Shown here: positions 1 to 9,508 of the stretch, piece after piece
Position numbering within the stretch: position 1 is the first letter of the stretch
Layout of the letters: the number at the start of each line of letters is the position of its first letter
Assembly (NCBI GenBank): GCA_017881315.1
Contig: JADGRB010000017.1
Location: 1 to 38,839 of the forward strand
DNA: 38,839 nt
Source of the DNA: Pseudomonadota bacterium
Lineage (GTDB): Bacteria; Myxococcota_A; Polyangia; Fen-1088
Direction of reading: 5' to 3'
Notes under the pieces: generated by a model
What the model was told of the DNA's origin: nothing
Databases searched by the model: none
Seen by the model: only the letters and a program-made list of their open reading frames with translations
Made by a program: the position numbers and the translations under genes

Positions 1-761
1 CCGTCCCGCTCGACGTCGCGCGCCGCCTCGGCCGCGCGTGCCTCGAGCGCTCGCAGAAGATCGAGCGCCTCACCGTCCGCGAGCGTGCCGCTCGAAAGGC
101 CGCGCACCGCCCGCTCGAAATCCGCAGCGAGCGCCGCCAGCCTCGCGTCGCTCCGTTTGCCGGCCTCGGCCAGCGCCGCACGCGCCTCTTCGCGCTCGAC
201 GTCGAGCGCGCCGCCGCCCGGCGGCGGGCGTCGCTCGACCGACGCGAGCGGGCGCGGCGTGCGCGCGGCGCGCGACGAAACCGGGAACAGAACCGCGCCG
301 CAGAGCGCGAGCCCCGCCAGCCCCAGCGCGGGCAGTCCCTTCGGGCGCCGCGCCGGCACCACGCGGCCGGGCGCGAGGCGCGAGGCGGTCCCGAGCGCAT
401 CGGCGACCAGCGCCGCCACCAGCGGTGACGGCGCCTGCTGCGCCAGGCTCCAGGCCGAAAGCACCCGGTCCTGCCCGTCGAGCGCGGCGTCCGCGATGCG
501 CGCGCAGCGGGCAAGCGGGATCCGCTTCCCCGCCCGCAGAGCGGCGCCGATGAGGACCCCCGCCAGACCCAGCAGGATCGGCAACGGCGAGGCCCCCAGC
601 GCCGGCGCGCCGTGGTGCCGCCGAACGATCGCGATGCCCGCGGCCAGGGCCAGGCCCACGACGGCGCCACCCGAGATCCCGCCTTCGATCGCCGCGAAGA
701 AGCGCACGCGCCGCCGGATTCGCCGCAAGAGGGGGAGCAGAGGACTGCCCTTCACCACCAC
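1..761 (-). CDS. Membrane protein, DUF4175-like N-terminal part (truncated by window start)
   Basis: Open minus-strand frame from three consecutive GTG codons (753-761) preceded by an in-frame TAA; begins VVKGSPLLPLLRRIRRRVRFFAAIEGGISGGAVVGLALAAG..., two hydrophobic segments and then an Ala/Glu/Arg-rich helical region. No stop before the window edge, so absent from the ORF track. Confidence 0.6.
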   Translation of the reverse strand, partial: MVVKGSPLLPLLRRIRRRVRFFAAIEGGISGGAVVGLALAAGIAIVRRHHGAPALGASPLPILLGLAGVLIGAALRAGKRIPLARCARIADAALDGQDRVLSAWSLAQQAPSPLVAALVADALGTASRLAPGRVVPARRPKGLPALGLAGLALCGAVLFPVSSRAARTPRPLASVERRPPPGGGALDVEREEARAALAEAGKRSDARLAALAADFERAVRGLSSGTLADGEALDLLRALEARAAEAARDVERD

Positions 762-800
762 GAAAGCTTAACAGACGAAAGCCCGACAGCTGAAGCTGGC

Positions 801-3224
801 CTAACGGTCGCCGGCCATCGGGGGCATCGCGACCTCGATCGTCGCGCCTGGCGGCACGATCGCGGTCGGCGCCGCCAGGATCGCGCCCGGGCGGATGGGC
901 TCGGCGGCCTCGGCGGACGTTTCGGAGAAGAGCCGCACTTTGGCCTCGATCGCGGTGGGGTTGCGCAGGGCCACGATCAGCCGGCCCGCCAGCCGTTCCT
1001 TCAACCGCGCCTCGACGTGGTCGAACGCAAAGACGAAACCGGTGTTGGTCTGCCCGTAGACGCCGGGCACCTCGGTGTAGGCCAGCAGACCGATGGCATC
1101 GAACAGGCCAGCCACCGGAACGACGCCGTTTTTTGCGTCGAGCCAGGTGGCGGTGTCGACGCGGGGACCGTCGGGCTCGGCGCCGGGCTCGGCGCGGGCG
1201 TCGCTCTCGGGAGCTCCGGCCGGCGGCGTCTCGGCGTGCCTCAGGTACTGGCCCAGGTTGTGGGTGGTATCGCGCAGCAGCTCGAGCCAGGCGACCTCGC
1301 CCGTCGCGCGGTAGAGCCGAAAGAGAGCGTCCCCCGACGAGAGCACATACCCGGGCATTCCCGTCCGGCTCTGCGCGTTCGATAGAACCGCGCCGGCGGT
1401 GTGCGTCCTCTCCGCAGGCGGGTCGCGTCCGCTCGGGATCGCGTCGTACGAGATCACCCAGCTCGCCAGCAGATGCGCCGCGGCCCGCGCCCGATCGATC
1501 CAGATCCGCTCCCGCGTCGCCTCGAAGAGCGTCACGAACGATTCCAGCAGCGCCGCCGCAGATTCGCTGTCCGGGCACTGGAGCGCGTCGCCCGGACCGC
1601 CGCAGGTCAGCCCGATCTGGACGTAGCGCTCGAAATAGTGCTCGGCGGCGGCCTTGGCGATCTGGAGGTAACGCGGCTCTTTGAAGTAGTCGGCGGCCAG
1701 CGCCAAGCCGGCCGGCGCCAGTCCGGCCGAAGTGGAGCCGCCCACGATCAGGTCGCCACTGCCGATGTCGACGAACTGCCCGAGCTGACGGTTACGCTCC
1801 CACAGCCGCGCCAGCGCGTCGGCGCAGAGCCGGGCCGCCTTGCTCCAGCCCGGGTCGACGGCGGCCGCCGGCGCGGCGGCCGGGGTGCCGGCCGAGTGTC
1901 GGTCGAGCATCGCCAGTTGCTTGACGAGAAAGGTGAGCGTGTCGGCGCTGCGCCGGACCAGGTGCCAGCGCGGGTGGTTGTAGGGCGGCGCCCGCGGCGG
2001 CCAGGCGTTGGCGACAGGCGGGAGTCGCGCGGAAAATCCGTCGTCGTACCAGGTCTTGCCGTCGGAGAGGCCGTGGAAGAAACCCGATGGGGCCTGGCCA
2101 CCGTCGAGCGCGAAGGCGATCGTGCGCAGCGCCCGCGCGCGCGACTGTGCGCCGCCGGCGCCGAGCAGCGGCAGCGTTTGCGCCAGACCCCCGCACCACC
2201 CGGTCTGCCAGGTCGTGTAGGCGCTCTCGCGCCCGCCGGCGGCAAAATATCCGGGGGCCTCGACCCAGCGCCGGTTGACCCGCTCCTCGTGCTCGGCGAA
2301 CGCCGCCGAAAACGGGAGCGTGTGCGCACGCGCCGTCGGGCCAGAGAGGCTCTTGCGCACGGCGAACAGCCGTTCACAAAGCTGGCCCACGTCCCGACAA
2401 TCGAAGGCGAAGATCCGCGCGCGCAACGTGATCGGCTCGCCCGCGCGGGTGGGTGAGGGCGCGGCTCGCCGCGCGGGGACGGGGCCGTTCGGTGACCGTT
2501 TGCTCTCCGGGGTGAAGGGCGCGCGGACGCCGATGCTGGCGCGCGCGCGATCGTCGCTCTCTGAGACGGTCAGGCCGGTTCGCCCGATCGACGTCCGCGG
2601 ATCGACCAGCAAGATGACACCCAGCTGCGCGGCGGGCAGAAAGACCGCCGCGGCCGGCGTCGCCAGATCGGCCGCCAGGATCTCGAGGCTCGAAGGCCCC
2701 GCGTGCAGGTTGAGGCGGGGGATGTCCGAAACGATCGGTGGCACGTGGGGGCCGATATCGGCGGGCTCGGTGAGCAGCGGCGGATATCCGACGAAGCGCG
2801 ACGCGAAGCGGTTCCCGGCATAACAGCCGCCGGGGAGCAGCACATAGTTGTCGTGCGACCAGACGCCGAACTCGAGTCCCAGGCCCGCACCCGGATCGGA
2901 CGTGCCTTTCTTGGGCGCGAACGTCGCGAAGAGATCGACGGCGTCTCGGGCTCCCGCCACCGGCGCGGCGCGCAAGCGAAGGGCGCCGCCGCGCAGATCG
3001 CGGCGCGCCTGCAGACCATCTTCGAGCACCAGATCGCCCTTGCCGGGCTCGCCGGCGTCGACCGGCGTCGCGTGCGCCGTGACCGCGATCTGCGCCGCCC
3101 GGAGCCGCTCGAGGGTGGCGACGCGCGCCGCGCCCGCCGGTCTGGTGAACGCCGCGCTCAGCGCCAGGCCGCCCGCCGTCCCGACCCCCAGCCCGACCCC
3201 TCGCAAAAACGCGCGTCTTCTCAT
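801..3224 (-). CDS. Putative Tat-exported alpha/alpha-toroid (six-hairpin glycosidase-like) protein
   Basis: 807 aa; N-terminus MRRRAFLRGVGLGVGTAGGLALSAAF resembles a twin-arginine signal; C-terminal half has repeated helical hairpins rich in Trp/Tyr/His as in six-hairpin glycosidases. Confidence 0.55.
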   Translation of the reverse strand: MRRRAFLRGVGLGVGTAGGLALSAAFTRPAGAARVATLERLRAAQIAVTAHATPVDAGEPGKGDLVLEDGLQARRDLRGGALRLRAAPVAGARDAVDLFATFAPKKGTSDPGAGLGLEFGVWSHDNYVLLPGGCYAGNRFASRFVGYPPLLTEPADIGPHVPPIVSDIPRLNLHAGPSSLEILAADLATPAAAVFLPAAQLGVILLVDPRTSIGRTGLTVSESDDRARASIGVRAPFTPESKRSPNGPVPARRAAPSPTRAGEPITLRARIFAFDCRDVGQLCERLFAVRKSLSGPTARAHTLPFSAAFAEHEERVNRRWVEAPGYFAAGGRESAYTTWQTGWCGGLAQTLPLLGAGGAQSRARALRTIAFALDGGQAPSGFFHGLSDGKTWYDDGFSARLPPVANAWPPRAPPYNHPRWHLVRRSADTLTFLVKQLAMLDRHSAGTPAAAPAAAVDPGWSKAARLCADALARLWERNRQLGQFVDIGSGDLIVGGSTSAGLAPAGLALAADYFKEPRYLQIAKAAAEHYFERYVQIGLTCGGPGDALQCPDSESAAALLESFVTLFEATRERIWIDRARAAAHLLASWVISYDAIPSGRDPPAERTHTAGAVLSNAQSRTGMPGYVLSSGDALFRLYRATGEVAWLELLRDTTHNLGQYLRHAETPPAGAPESDARAEPGAEPDGPRVDTATWLDAKNGVVPVAGLFDAIGLLAYTEVPGVYGQTNTGFVFAFDHVEARLKERLAGRLIVALRNPTAIEAKVRLFSETSAEAAEPIRPGAILAAPTAIVPPGATIEVAMPPMAGDR

Positions 3225-3275
3225 CCGGGAGCCCGAAGACTACAACGCCCCGCCGCCGTCTACTCTGATAACCTC

Positions 3276-6065
3276 ATGCGGCTCGTGAGATCCGTGTCGT
3301 TCGCTCGCGTGGCGCTTGGCTTTGCGTCGCTCGTCTTTGTTGTTTCTCTCGGCGGCTGCCGGACGGTTGGAAGAGCCGCCGGCAGTCGGGCGAACCCGGT
3401 CGTGCCGGTCGCGATGGGGGGCACCAAGACCCGCGCCGAATCGCGCCTCGACAACGACGTCGCGGTCGTGATCGAGGAGAATCACTCCGCCCCCGTGGTT
3501 GCGATCCAGGTCTGGGTGGCCGCGGGCGCGGCCGACGATCCGCCGGCGCTGGAGGGCGCGGCCCACCTCTTCGAGCACCTGGTTTTTCGCGGAACGCGGC
3601 GCCGGGCGCCGGGGGCCGCCGCGCGCGAAATCGAGGCGGCCGGCGGGACGATCGGCGCCTGGACCGGCCTCGACGAGACCGTCTATCACGTCGCCCTCGC
3701 GGCGCCGTTCCTCGATCTCGGCCTCGACGTGCTGGCGGACGCGCTGACCGGTCCCACCTTCGATCCGGCCGAGGTGGAGCGGGAACGCAAGCTGGTGGTG
3801 GACGAGATCGGGCGCGACGCGACTTCGCCGGCGCGGGCCGCGATCGACGCGTTGCGTGCCACCGCGTTCGCCGGCGAGGGCGAGGGTCGACCATTGCTCG
3901 GTACGGCCGCCGCCGCCTCAGCCCGCACGCCCGCCGAGCTGGCCGCGCGCTTCGCGGAGACCTACGTCGGCGCGAATCTGACCGTCGTGGTGGTGGGCGA
4001 CGTCGAGGCGGGCGCGGCGCGCGCGGCGGTCGCGCGCGCATTCGGCGCCGTCCCGCGCGGGCGGCCGGCGCGCCGGCCGCCGCCGTCCACGCGGGTGCCC
4101 ACCTCGACGGTCGGGCACGTGGTCCTGACGACCGGCCCGGCGGTCGTTCCCGAGGTGATGATCGGCTTTCGCCTGCCGGTGGAGGGCGCGGAGCAGGCCG
4201 CGGCGCTCGATCTTCTGGCGGCGCTGCTGGCCCGGGGCGACGGCGCGCGTCTGCCGCGCGAGCTGATTCAGAACCGAGCGGTCGCCGACTCGGTCCGTGC
4301 GCTCACCCTCCGGGCGCGCGGTGGCGCGTTGCTGGCGTTGATCCTCTCTCCCGCGCCCCGGCGCCTCGAGGCGGCGGCAGAGGGTGCGGTCGACGAAGTG
4401 TTGCGCCTGGGGCGCGAAGAGATTTCGGCGGAGGAGTTGGCGCGCGCGCGCACCGCGGTCGCAGGCGATCTCGCGCGCGGCGAGGCGGGCGTGGAAGGGC
4501 ACGCCCGGCGGCTCGGCTTCGGGGCGGCGATCGCGGGCGATCTGGATTACGGCGCGCGCTACCGGGAGCGGCTCGACGGGATCTCGGCGCCGGAGCTTCG
4601 CGCGGCGGCGTCCAAGCTCCTGCGCGCCGACGCGGTCACCCTGTCGGTGCGCGGACCAGCCGGCGGGTCCGGCTCGGCGGACGCCGGCACCAAGGCCCGA
4701 CTCGAGTCGATGCTCGCGGGCGCGGAGGCCCGCGTCGATCGGCAGCGGCTCGCTCAGGCGCCGGCGCCGTCCGACACCGGCACCGAGCTCCTCGGCGACG
4801 TGGTGCGGGTGGTGGCGCCGTCGGGCCTGCGAATCCTGGTGCTGCGCGACACCACCGCGCCGCTCGTCACCGTCGAGGCCGCCTGGCCGGGCGGCTCGCG
4901 CCTGGAGGACACCGGCTCGAACGGCGCCGCGACCTTCATCGCGGCGCTCCTCGATCGGGGGACGCGTACCCGCTCCGCCGCCGCGATCGCCTCCGAGCTC
5001 CAGGCGATCGGCGGCTCATTTTCCGGCTTCGCCGATGGCAACCACCTCGCGCTGCAGACCCAGTTCCTGCCCCGCGACTGGGCGCGCGGGCTGGATCTGG
5101 TCGCCGACTGTCTCTTGCACCCGAGCTTTCCCGCCGAGGCGGTCGACGCCCAGCGCCGCGTCCTGCTCGACCGGGTTCGTCTGGCCGGCGATGATCCGGC
5201 GCGCGCCGCCCGGCAGCTGTTTCGCGAGGCGCTCTGGCCCCAGCATCCCTTTCGCCTGGATCCCCTCGGCAGCGCGGAGGCCCTGGCGACGCTGGGCCGG
5301 ATTCGCCTGCTCGATCACTACCGCCGTCGCTATCCCGTCTCACAGCTGGTGCTGACCGTCGTGGGCGACGTCGATCCGGGTCGCATCGTGGCGACGTTGA
5401 CCGCCCTGTTTTCCGATGCGGCTTCGCCCGCGCCATCCGCCGAGTTGCCGCCAGAGCCGGCGCACGCCGAGCCAGTCGCGGTCTTCCGCACGGCGGGGAG
5501 GGACGTCGCGGAGGTGATGCTCGGCTATCCCGGCGCGCCCGCGCGCGATCCCGACCGCCTGGCCGCGGAGGTGCTCGCCGAGATCCTGTCGGCGGAGGGC
5601 GGCCGCCTCAAGAGCGCCCTCGGCGGCGCGTCGCCGCTCGCGTACCGGGTGGAGGCCTTCGCCGCGCGGGGCGTCGATCCCGGCTTTGTCGCGGTCTCGA
5701 TGGCCTGTCCGCCGGCCCGGGTCGATGCCGCCGTGGCGGCGGTGCGCACGGCGCTCGCGCGGGTCGCCACCGCCGGCGTCACGGCCGACGAGGTGAGCCG
5801 CGCGACCCGCCGGCGCGCCGGAGAGCAGGCGCTCGGTCTGCGCGGTCGGGCGGCGATCGCCGATGCGCTCGCGCTCGACGAGGCGTACGGTCTTGGCCTC
5901 ATGAGCTACCGCCAGGTTCCGGCCACGCTGGCGCGGATCACCGCCGACGACGTCGCGCGTGCCGCGCGCCGCTTCCTCGACCCGAGACGCGAGGTCATCG
6001 CCGTGGTGCGGCCCCCGAGCGCGCCGGCCGCGCCGGTGGTCCGCAAATCCGCAGGAGGGCGGTAG
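3276..6065 (+). CDS. M16 family zinc peptidase, two-domain, predicted lipoprotein
   Basis: Start ATG 3276 inside track ORF 2703-6065; lipobox-like VSLGGC; HLFEH inverse zinc motif followed by ERKLVVDEIGRD; second M16 domain from about residue 500 lacks HXXEH. Confidence 0.9.
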   Translation: MRLVRSVSFARVALGFASLVFVVSLGGCRTVGRAAGSRANPVVPVAMGGTKTRAESRLDNDVAVVIEENHSAPVVAIQVWVAAGAADDPPALEGAAHLFEHLVFRGTRRRAPGAAAREIEAAGGTIGAWTGLDETVYHVALAAPFLDLGLDVLADALTGPTFDPAEVERERKLVVDEIGRDATSPARAAIDALRATAFAGEGEGRPLLGTAAAASARTPAELAARFAETYVGANLTVVVVGDVEAGAARAAVARAFGAVPRGRPARRPPPSTRVPTSTVGHVVLTTGPAVVPEVMIGFRLPVEGAEQAAALDLLAALLARGDGARLPRELIQNRAVADSVRALTLRARGGALLALILSPAPRRLEAAAEGAVDEVLRLGREEISAEELARARTAVAGDLARGEAGVEGHARRLGFGAAIAGDLDYGARYRERLDGISAPELRAAASKLLRADAVTLSVRGPAGGSGSADAGTKARLESMLAGAEARVDRQRLAQAPAPSDTGTELLGDVVRVVAPSGLRILVLRDTTAPLVTVEAAWPGGSRLEDTGSNGAATFIAALLDRGTRTRSAAAIASELQAIGGSFSGFADGNHLALQTQFLPRDWARGLDLVADCLLHPSFPAEAVDAQRRVLLDRVRLAGDDPARAARQLFREALWPQHPFRLDPLGSAEALATLGRIRLLDHYRRRYPVSQLVLTVVGDVDPGRIVATLTALFSDAASPAPSAELPPEPAHAEPVAVFRTAGRDVAEVMLGYPGAPARDPDRLAAEVLAEILSAEGGRLKSALGGASPLAYRVEAFAARGVDPGFVAVSMACPPARVDAAVAAVRTALARVATAGVTADEVSRATRRRAGEQALGLRGRAAIADALALDEAYGLGLMSYRQVPATLARITADDVARAARRFLDPRREVIAVVRPPSAPAAPVVRKSAGGR

Positions 6066-6067
6066 CG

Positions 6068-7891
6068 GTGTCGAGCTGCACGGGATGCGCCGCGGCCGTC
6101 CAGCTCGAGGACACGTTTTGTGCACGCTGCGGCGCCCCGGTCACCGATCCCTTCATCGGCGCTGTGGTGGGCGAGCGCTACCGGATCGTGAGCCGCATCG
6201 GCGTCGGTGGGATGGGGGCGGTCTACCGCGCCGAGCACACCATGATGCGGCGCGATCTGGCCATCAAGGTCCTGCTGCCGGAGCTGTCGGGCAAGGAGGA
6301 GTTCGCGCGGCGCTTCGAACGCGAGGCCGAATCGGCGAGCCGCCTCGATCACCCCAACATCATCACGGTCACCGACTTCGGCCGCACCGCCGAGGGGTCG
6401 CTGTTCCTGGCCATGGAGTTTCTGGCGGGGACCTCGCTGTCGGCGGCCATCTCGGGCGGGCCGATGCCGGTCCCGCGGGCGCTCGCCATCATCCGGCAGA
6501 TCCTGCGCGCGCTCGACCACGCCCACGCCGCCGGCGTGGTGCACCGGGATCTCAAGCCCGAAAACATCATGCTGGTCGAGCGCGACGGCAACCGCGAGGT
6601 GGTGAAGATCCTCGATTTCGGCATCGCCAAGGTCACCGAGCCCCAAAGTGGGACGCCGGGGCGCGAGGCCCTCACCCAGGCCGGCGTCATCTTCGGGACG
6701 CCCGAGTATCTGTCGCCCGAGCAGGCGCTGGGCGAGCCGGTCGACGCGCGCGCCGACATCTACGCGGCGGGCGTGATCCTGTTCGAGATGCTGGCGGGAC
6801 GGCGCCCGTTCGAATCGGAAGACAAGGTGAAGATCATCTCGATGCACCTGGCGCACGCGCCGCCGCGCATCCGGGAGGTCAATCCCGCCGTCGAGGTGCC
6901 GATCCCGATCGAGCAGGCGGTGTTGCAAGCGATGGAGAAGTCGCGCGACAACCGCTTCTCCTCGGCGGTCGCATTTCTGCAGGCCCTCGAAGACGCCGAG
7001 GTCCCGCTCGATCCGGCGCCGGAGATCGACGAGAACCTTCCCGCGATCGGGCTCGGTCGCCGCGGGGGACGGGGCCCGGCGCTCGGGCTGGCCGCGACCG
7101 CGTTTCTCGTGCTGGTCGGGGCGATGGCCCTCAAGAGGCACCGCGCCGGGCGTCACCCCGCGCTCGTCGCGACCGCCACCAGGCCGGCGCCACCGCCCCC
7201 CGATCTCGCCGAGCAGATCCGGAAGGTCGAGGCCTGGCTGGAGGACGGGGACACCGTCGCTGCGCGGCGGGTGCTCGAGAGCGCGCTGTCGGCGCGTCCC
7301 AAGGACGCCCGCGTGCGCTATATGTTGGGGCGCGTGGCCTATGCCGAGGATCGACGTGCCGAAGCCCTCGACGACTACCGCGAGGCGATCGCGCTCGATC
7401 CTGGGTTTCGCGGCGATCCGGTGTTGCTCGGCCACCTCGACGCGATGCTGGCGGATCCCAAGGAGGACGACGCGGCGCTCGATTTGCTGATCGACCACAT
7501 CGGGGCGCCGGCCGCCGACCTGCTCGCCAAGGTCGCCAACGAGGGGAGCGACCTGCCTCGGCGGCGCCGCGCCGCGACCGCGCTGGCGGACATCGATCAG
7601 GGCAAGCGCGTCGACCGCGTCTCGATGGACATGCTCGAGCTCAAGAAGGCGCCAACCTGCGAGGAGAAGAAGGACTGGGTGGGCAAGCTCAGCGATCTCG
7701 GCGACCCGCGGGCCTTGCCGGCGCTGCGGGGATTGCGCGCTCGGCGGATGGGTCCCATCAGCTGGGGCGGCACCGACGTCGGCTGCATGAAGAAGGAGCT
7801 GGCCGACGCCATCGCCGCGCTCGACAAGAAAGCGGGAACGCCCGAGAAGAAAGCGGGAACGCCCGAGCGCCGAAGGCGCCGCGGCCGATGA
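6068..7891 (+). CDS. Ser/Thr protein kinase with N-terminal zinc ribbon, TM segment and TPR-like C-terminus
   Basis: GTG start; CTGCAAAVQLEDTFCARCG zinc ribbon; GVGGMGAVYRAEH, LAIKVLL, HRDLKPENIM, DFGIAKV motifs; TM GLAATAFLVLVGAMAL; 607 aa. Confidence 0.93.
   Translation: MSSCTGCAAAVQLEDTFCARCGAPVTDPFIGAVVGERYRIVSRIGVGGMGAVYRAEHTMMRRDLAIKVLLPELSGKEEFARRFEREAESASRLDHPNIITVTDFGRTAEGSLFLAMEFLAGTSLSAAISGGPMPVPRALAIIRQILRALDHAHAAGVVHRDLKPENIMLVERDGNREVVKILDFGIAKVTEPQSGTPGREALTQAGVIFGTPEYLSPEQALGEPVDARADIYAAGVILFEMLAGRRPFESEDKVKIISMHLAHAPPRIREVNPAVEVPIPIEQAVLQAMEKSRDNRFSSAVAFLQALEDAEVPLDPAPEIDENLPAIGLGRRGGRGPALGLAATAFLVLVGAMALKRHRAGRHPALVATATRPAPPPPDLAEQIRKVEAWLEDGDTVAARRVLESALSARPKDARVRYMLGRVAYAEDRRAEALDDYREAIALDPGFRGDPVLLGHLDAMLADPKEDDAALDLLIDHIGAPAADLLAKVANEGSDLPRRRRAATALADIDQGKRVDRVSMDMLELKKAPTCEEKKDWVGKLSDLGDPRALPALRGLRARRMGPISWGGTDVGCMKKELADAIAALDKKAGTPEKKAGTPERRRRRGR
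7826..7867 (+). repeat. Two perfect 21-bp tandem copies (aagaaagcgggaacgcccgag) in the 3' end of the kinase gene
   Basis: Encodes KKAGTPE KKAGTPE; copies at 7826-7846 and 7847-7867. Confidence 0.9.
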
Positions 7892-7898
7892 GCCTCCG

Positions 7899-8624
7899 AT
7901 GAGAAACAAGACCGTCAAGCACGACCCGCGCAACCTCCTCACCAGTCTGGTGCTGGTGTTTCCGCTGTTCCTCATCTACCAGGTCGGCGTCTTGTTCACG
8001 CTCCCGGTGCTCAACGGCGCGGACTTCCTGACCGTGTTTCTGTTCCGCAATCTGGGACTTTCGACCGGGTCCTATCTGGCCTACACCTTCGCGGTCGCGA
8101 CCGGCTTCGCGATCGCGGTCGCGGTCTTGCGGCACCGGCAGAAATTCGATCCGAGGCTGATCGTCCCCGTGTTCATCGAGAGCTCGATCTACGCGCTCAC
8201 CATGGGGTCGCTCATCTTGTTCGTGATGACCCGCGGTCTGGGAATTTCGCCCCGTCTGGCCGGCGGCGATGGCGGCTTCATCGCGCAGCAGGGGTTCGGG
8301 GCGCGCCTCGTGATGTCCCTTGGCGCCGGCGTCTACGAGGAGACAGTGTTCCGCCTCGGGATCATGGCCGGTGTCGCGGCGCTGCTCGAGAAGGTGGTGG
8401 GCCTGAGGCGCGTCATTGCCGCGACCGTCGCCCTCCTGCTGTCGGCGCTGCTCTTTTCAGCCATGCACCACATTCCACCCTACGGTGACCCCTTGCACCT
8501 CGGGGTATTTCTCTTCCGCGTGCTGGCCGGCATCTGCTTCGGCCTTCTGTTCTGGTTTCGCGGCTTCGCGATCGCGGTCTACACCCACGCCCTCTACGAT
8601 ATCTACGTCTTGATCGTCAGATAG
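7899..8624 (+). CDS. CPBP family intramembrane metalloprotease
   Basis: 241 aa multi-TM protein with EETVFR and SAMHH motifs of the CPBP/CAAX protease family. Confidence 0.85.
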   Translation: MRNKTVKHDPRNLLTSLVLVFPLFLIYQVGVLFTLPVLNGADFLTVFLFRNLGLSTGSYLAYTFAVATGFAIAVAVLRHRQKFDPRLIVPVFIESSIYALTMGSLILFVMTRGLGISPRLAGGDGGFIAQQGFGARLVMSLGAGVYEETVFRLGIMAGVAALLEKVVGLRRVIAATVALLLSALLFSAMHHIPPYGDPLHLGVFLFRVLAGICFGLLFWFRGFAIAVYTHALYDIYVLIVR

Positions 8625-8645
8625 CCGGGCGCGCTTCCTGCGGGT

Positions 8646-9401
8646 CTACTTCTTGCGCTTGGCGGCCTTGGCAGGCCCTTTGGACTTGCCGGCGGGTGCC
8701 CGCTTTGCGGCCGCGGCGCGCACAGGCTTGGTCGCGGCCTTGCCGGCCTTGCCAGACTTGCTGGCCTTGGCCGCGGGCGAGATCGTCGCCGGCACCTTCG
8801 CCGGTACCTTGGTGGGGGCCGCCGGCTTCGCCGCTGGCTTGACCGGGGCGGGCTTGGTGGCCTTGGCGTTCGGAACCGCCTTCACCTTGCCGGTCACTTT
8901 TCCCGTCTTCGAGACCTTGGAGTTGGAGGGGTGGCCATCGCCTTCCGCAGCGAGCGGCAGCCCCGGCATGTCCTTGCGGTTGTGGACCAGCACGCGCCGC
9001 GAGTCCTTGAAGGTGATCTCCGCCTTGCTGTCCGAGAGAATCTCGGACACGAACCCCTTGCCGAACTTGGGGTGGGTCACGATCACGTTCTCGTGATAGT
9101 GCTCGCGAAACTCGTAGGGCTTGGCGTTCTTGTCGCTGTGCTTGGCGAAGAACTCCTCGAAGGTCTGCTTCTTCATCATCGCCCGCTTCTTGGCGGCGAT
9201 CGGCTCGGGGACATCTTCTTCCACGTCGCCGCGAGGCTTGCGGAACGAGTGGACGTCACCGCACGGGTTGCACTGTACGCGACGGATCTCGTCTTCGTAT
9301 TTTGAGATGACGACGTGAGTGGTATCGCCCTTGCACTTGGGGCAATATGCCTCGACGTCGGAGCCGACCTCATCGACCTCGTCTTCGAACATGAAGTCCA
9401 T
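8646..9401 (-). CDS. Zinc-ribbon protein with SH3/KOW-like middle and Lys/Ala/Pro-rich histone-H1-like tail
   Basis: 251 aa; CPKC...CNPCG; YHENVIVTHPKFGKGFVSEILSDSKAEITFKDSRRVLVHNRKD; tail KPAPVKPAAKPAAPTKVPAK...KAAKRKK. Confidence 0.75.
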   Translation of the reverse strand: MDFMFEDEVDEVGSDVEAYCPKCKGDTTHVVISKYEDEIRRVQCNPCGDVHSFRKPRGDVEEDVPEPIAAKKRAMMKKQTFEEFFAKHSDKNAKPYEFREHYHENVIVTHPKFGKGFVSEILSDSKAEITFKDSRRVLVHNRKDMPGLPLAAEGDGHPSNSKVSKTGKVTGKVKAVPNAKATKPAPVKPAAKPAAPTKVPAKVPATISPAAKASKSGKAGKAATKPVRAAAAKRAPAGKSKGPAKAAKRKK

Positions 9402-9508
9402 ACGCTTCGAGCCTTTAGAGTCCGGCTAGTAACACAGGTCCAGTAGCCCTGCAAGAATAAGAGGGAAAATCGGGCGTGTTCGCGGTAGAAAACCCTCTCG
9501 GCTCGACC

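Noticed and set aside
70-1578. 502-aa minus-strand ORF across the first two genes
   Set aside because: Frame-shifted relative to two better supported minus-strand ORFs (1-761 and 801-3224).
5906-7975. 689-aa minus-strand ORF opposite the kinase
   Set aside because: Antisense to a clear Ser/Thr kinase; sequence is Arg/Asp/Gly/His-rich low complexity typical of shadow ORFs in high-GC DNA.
7899-8624. CPBP protease as part of a bacteriocin or abortive-infection locus
   Set aside because: No bacteriocin-like small ORF or immunity partner nearby; only a kinase upstream and a convergent Zn-ribbon gene downstream.
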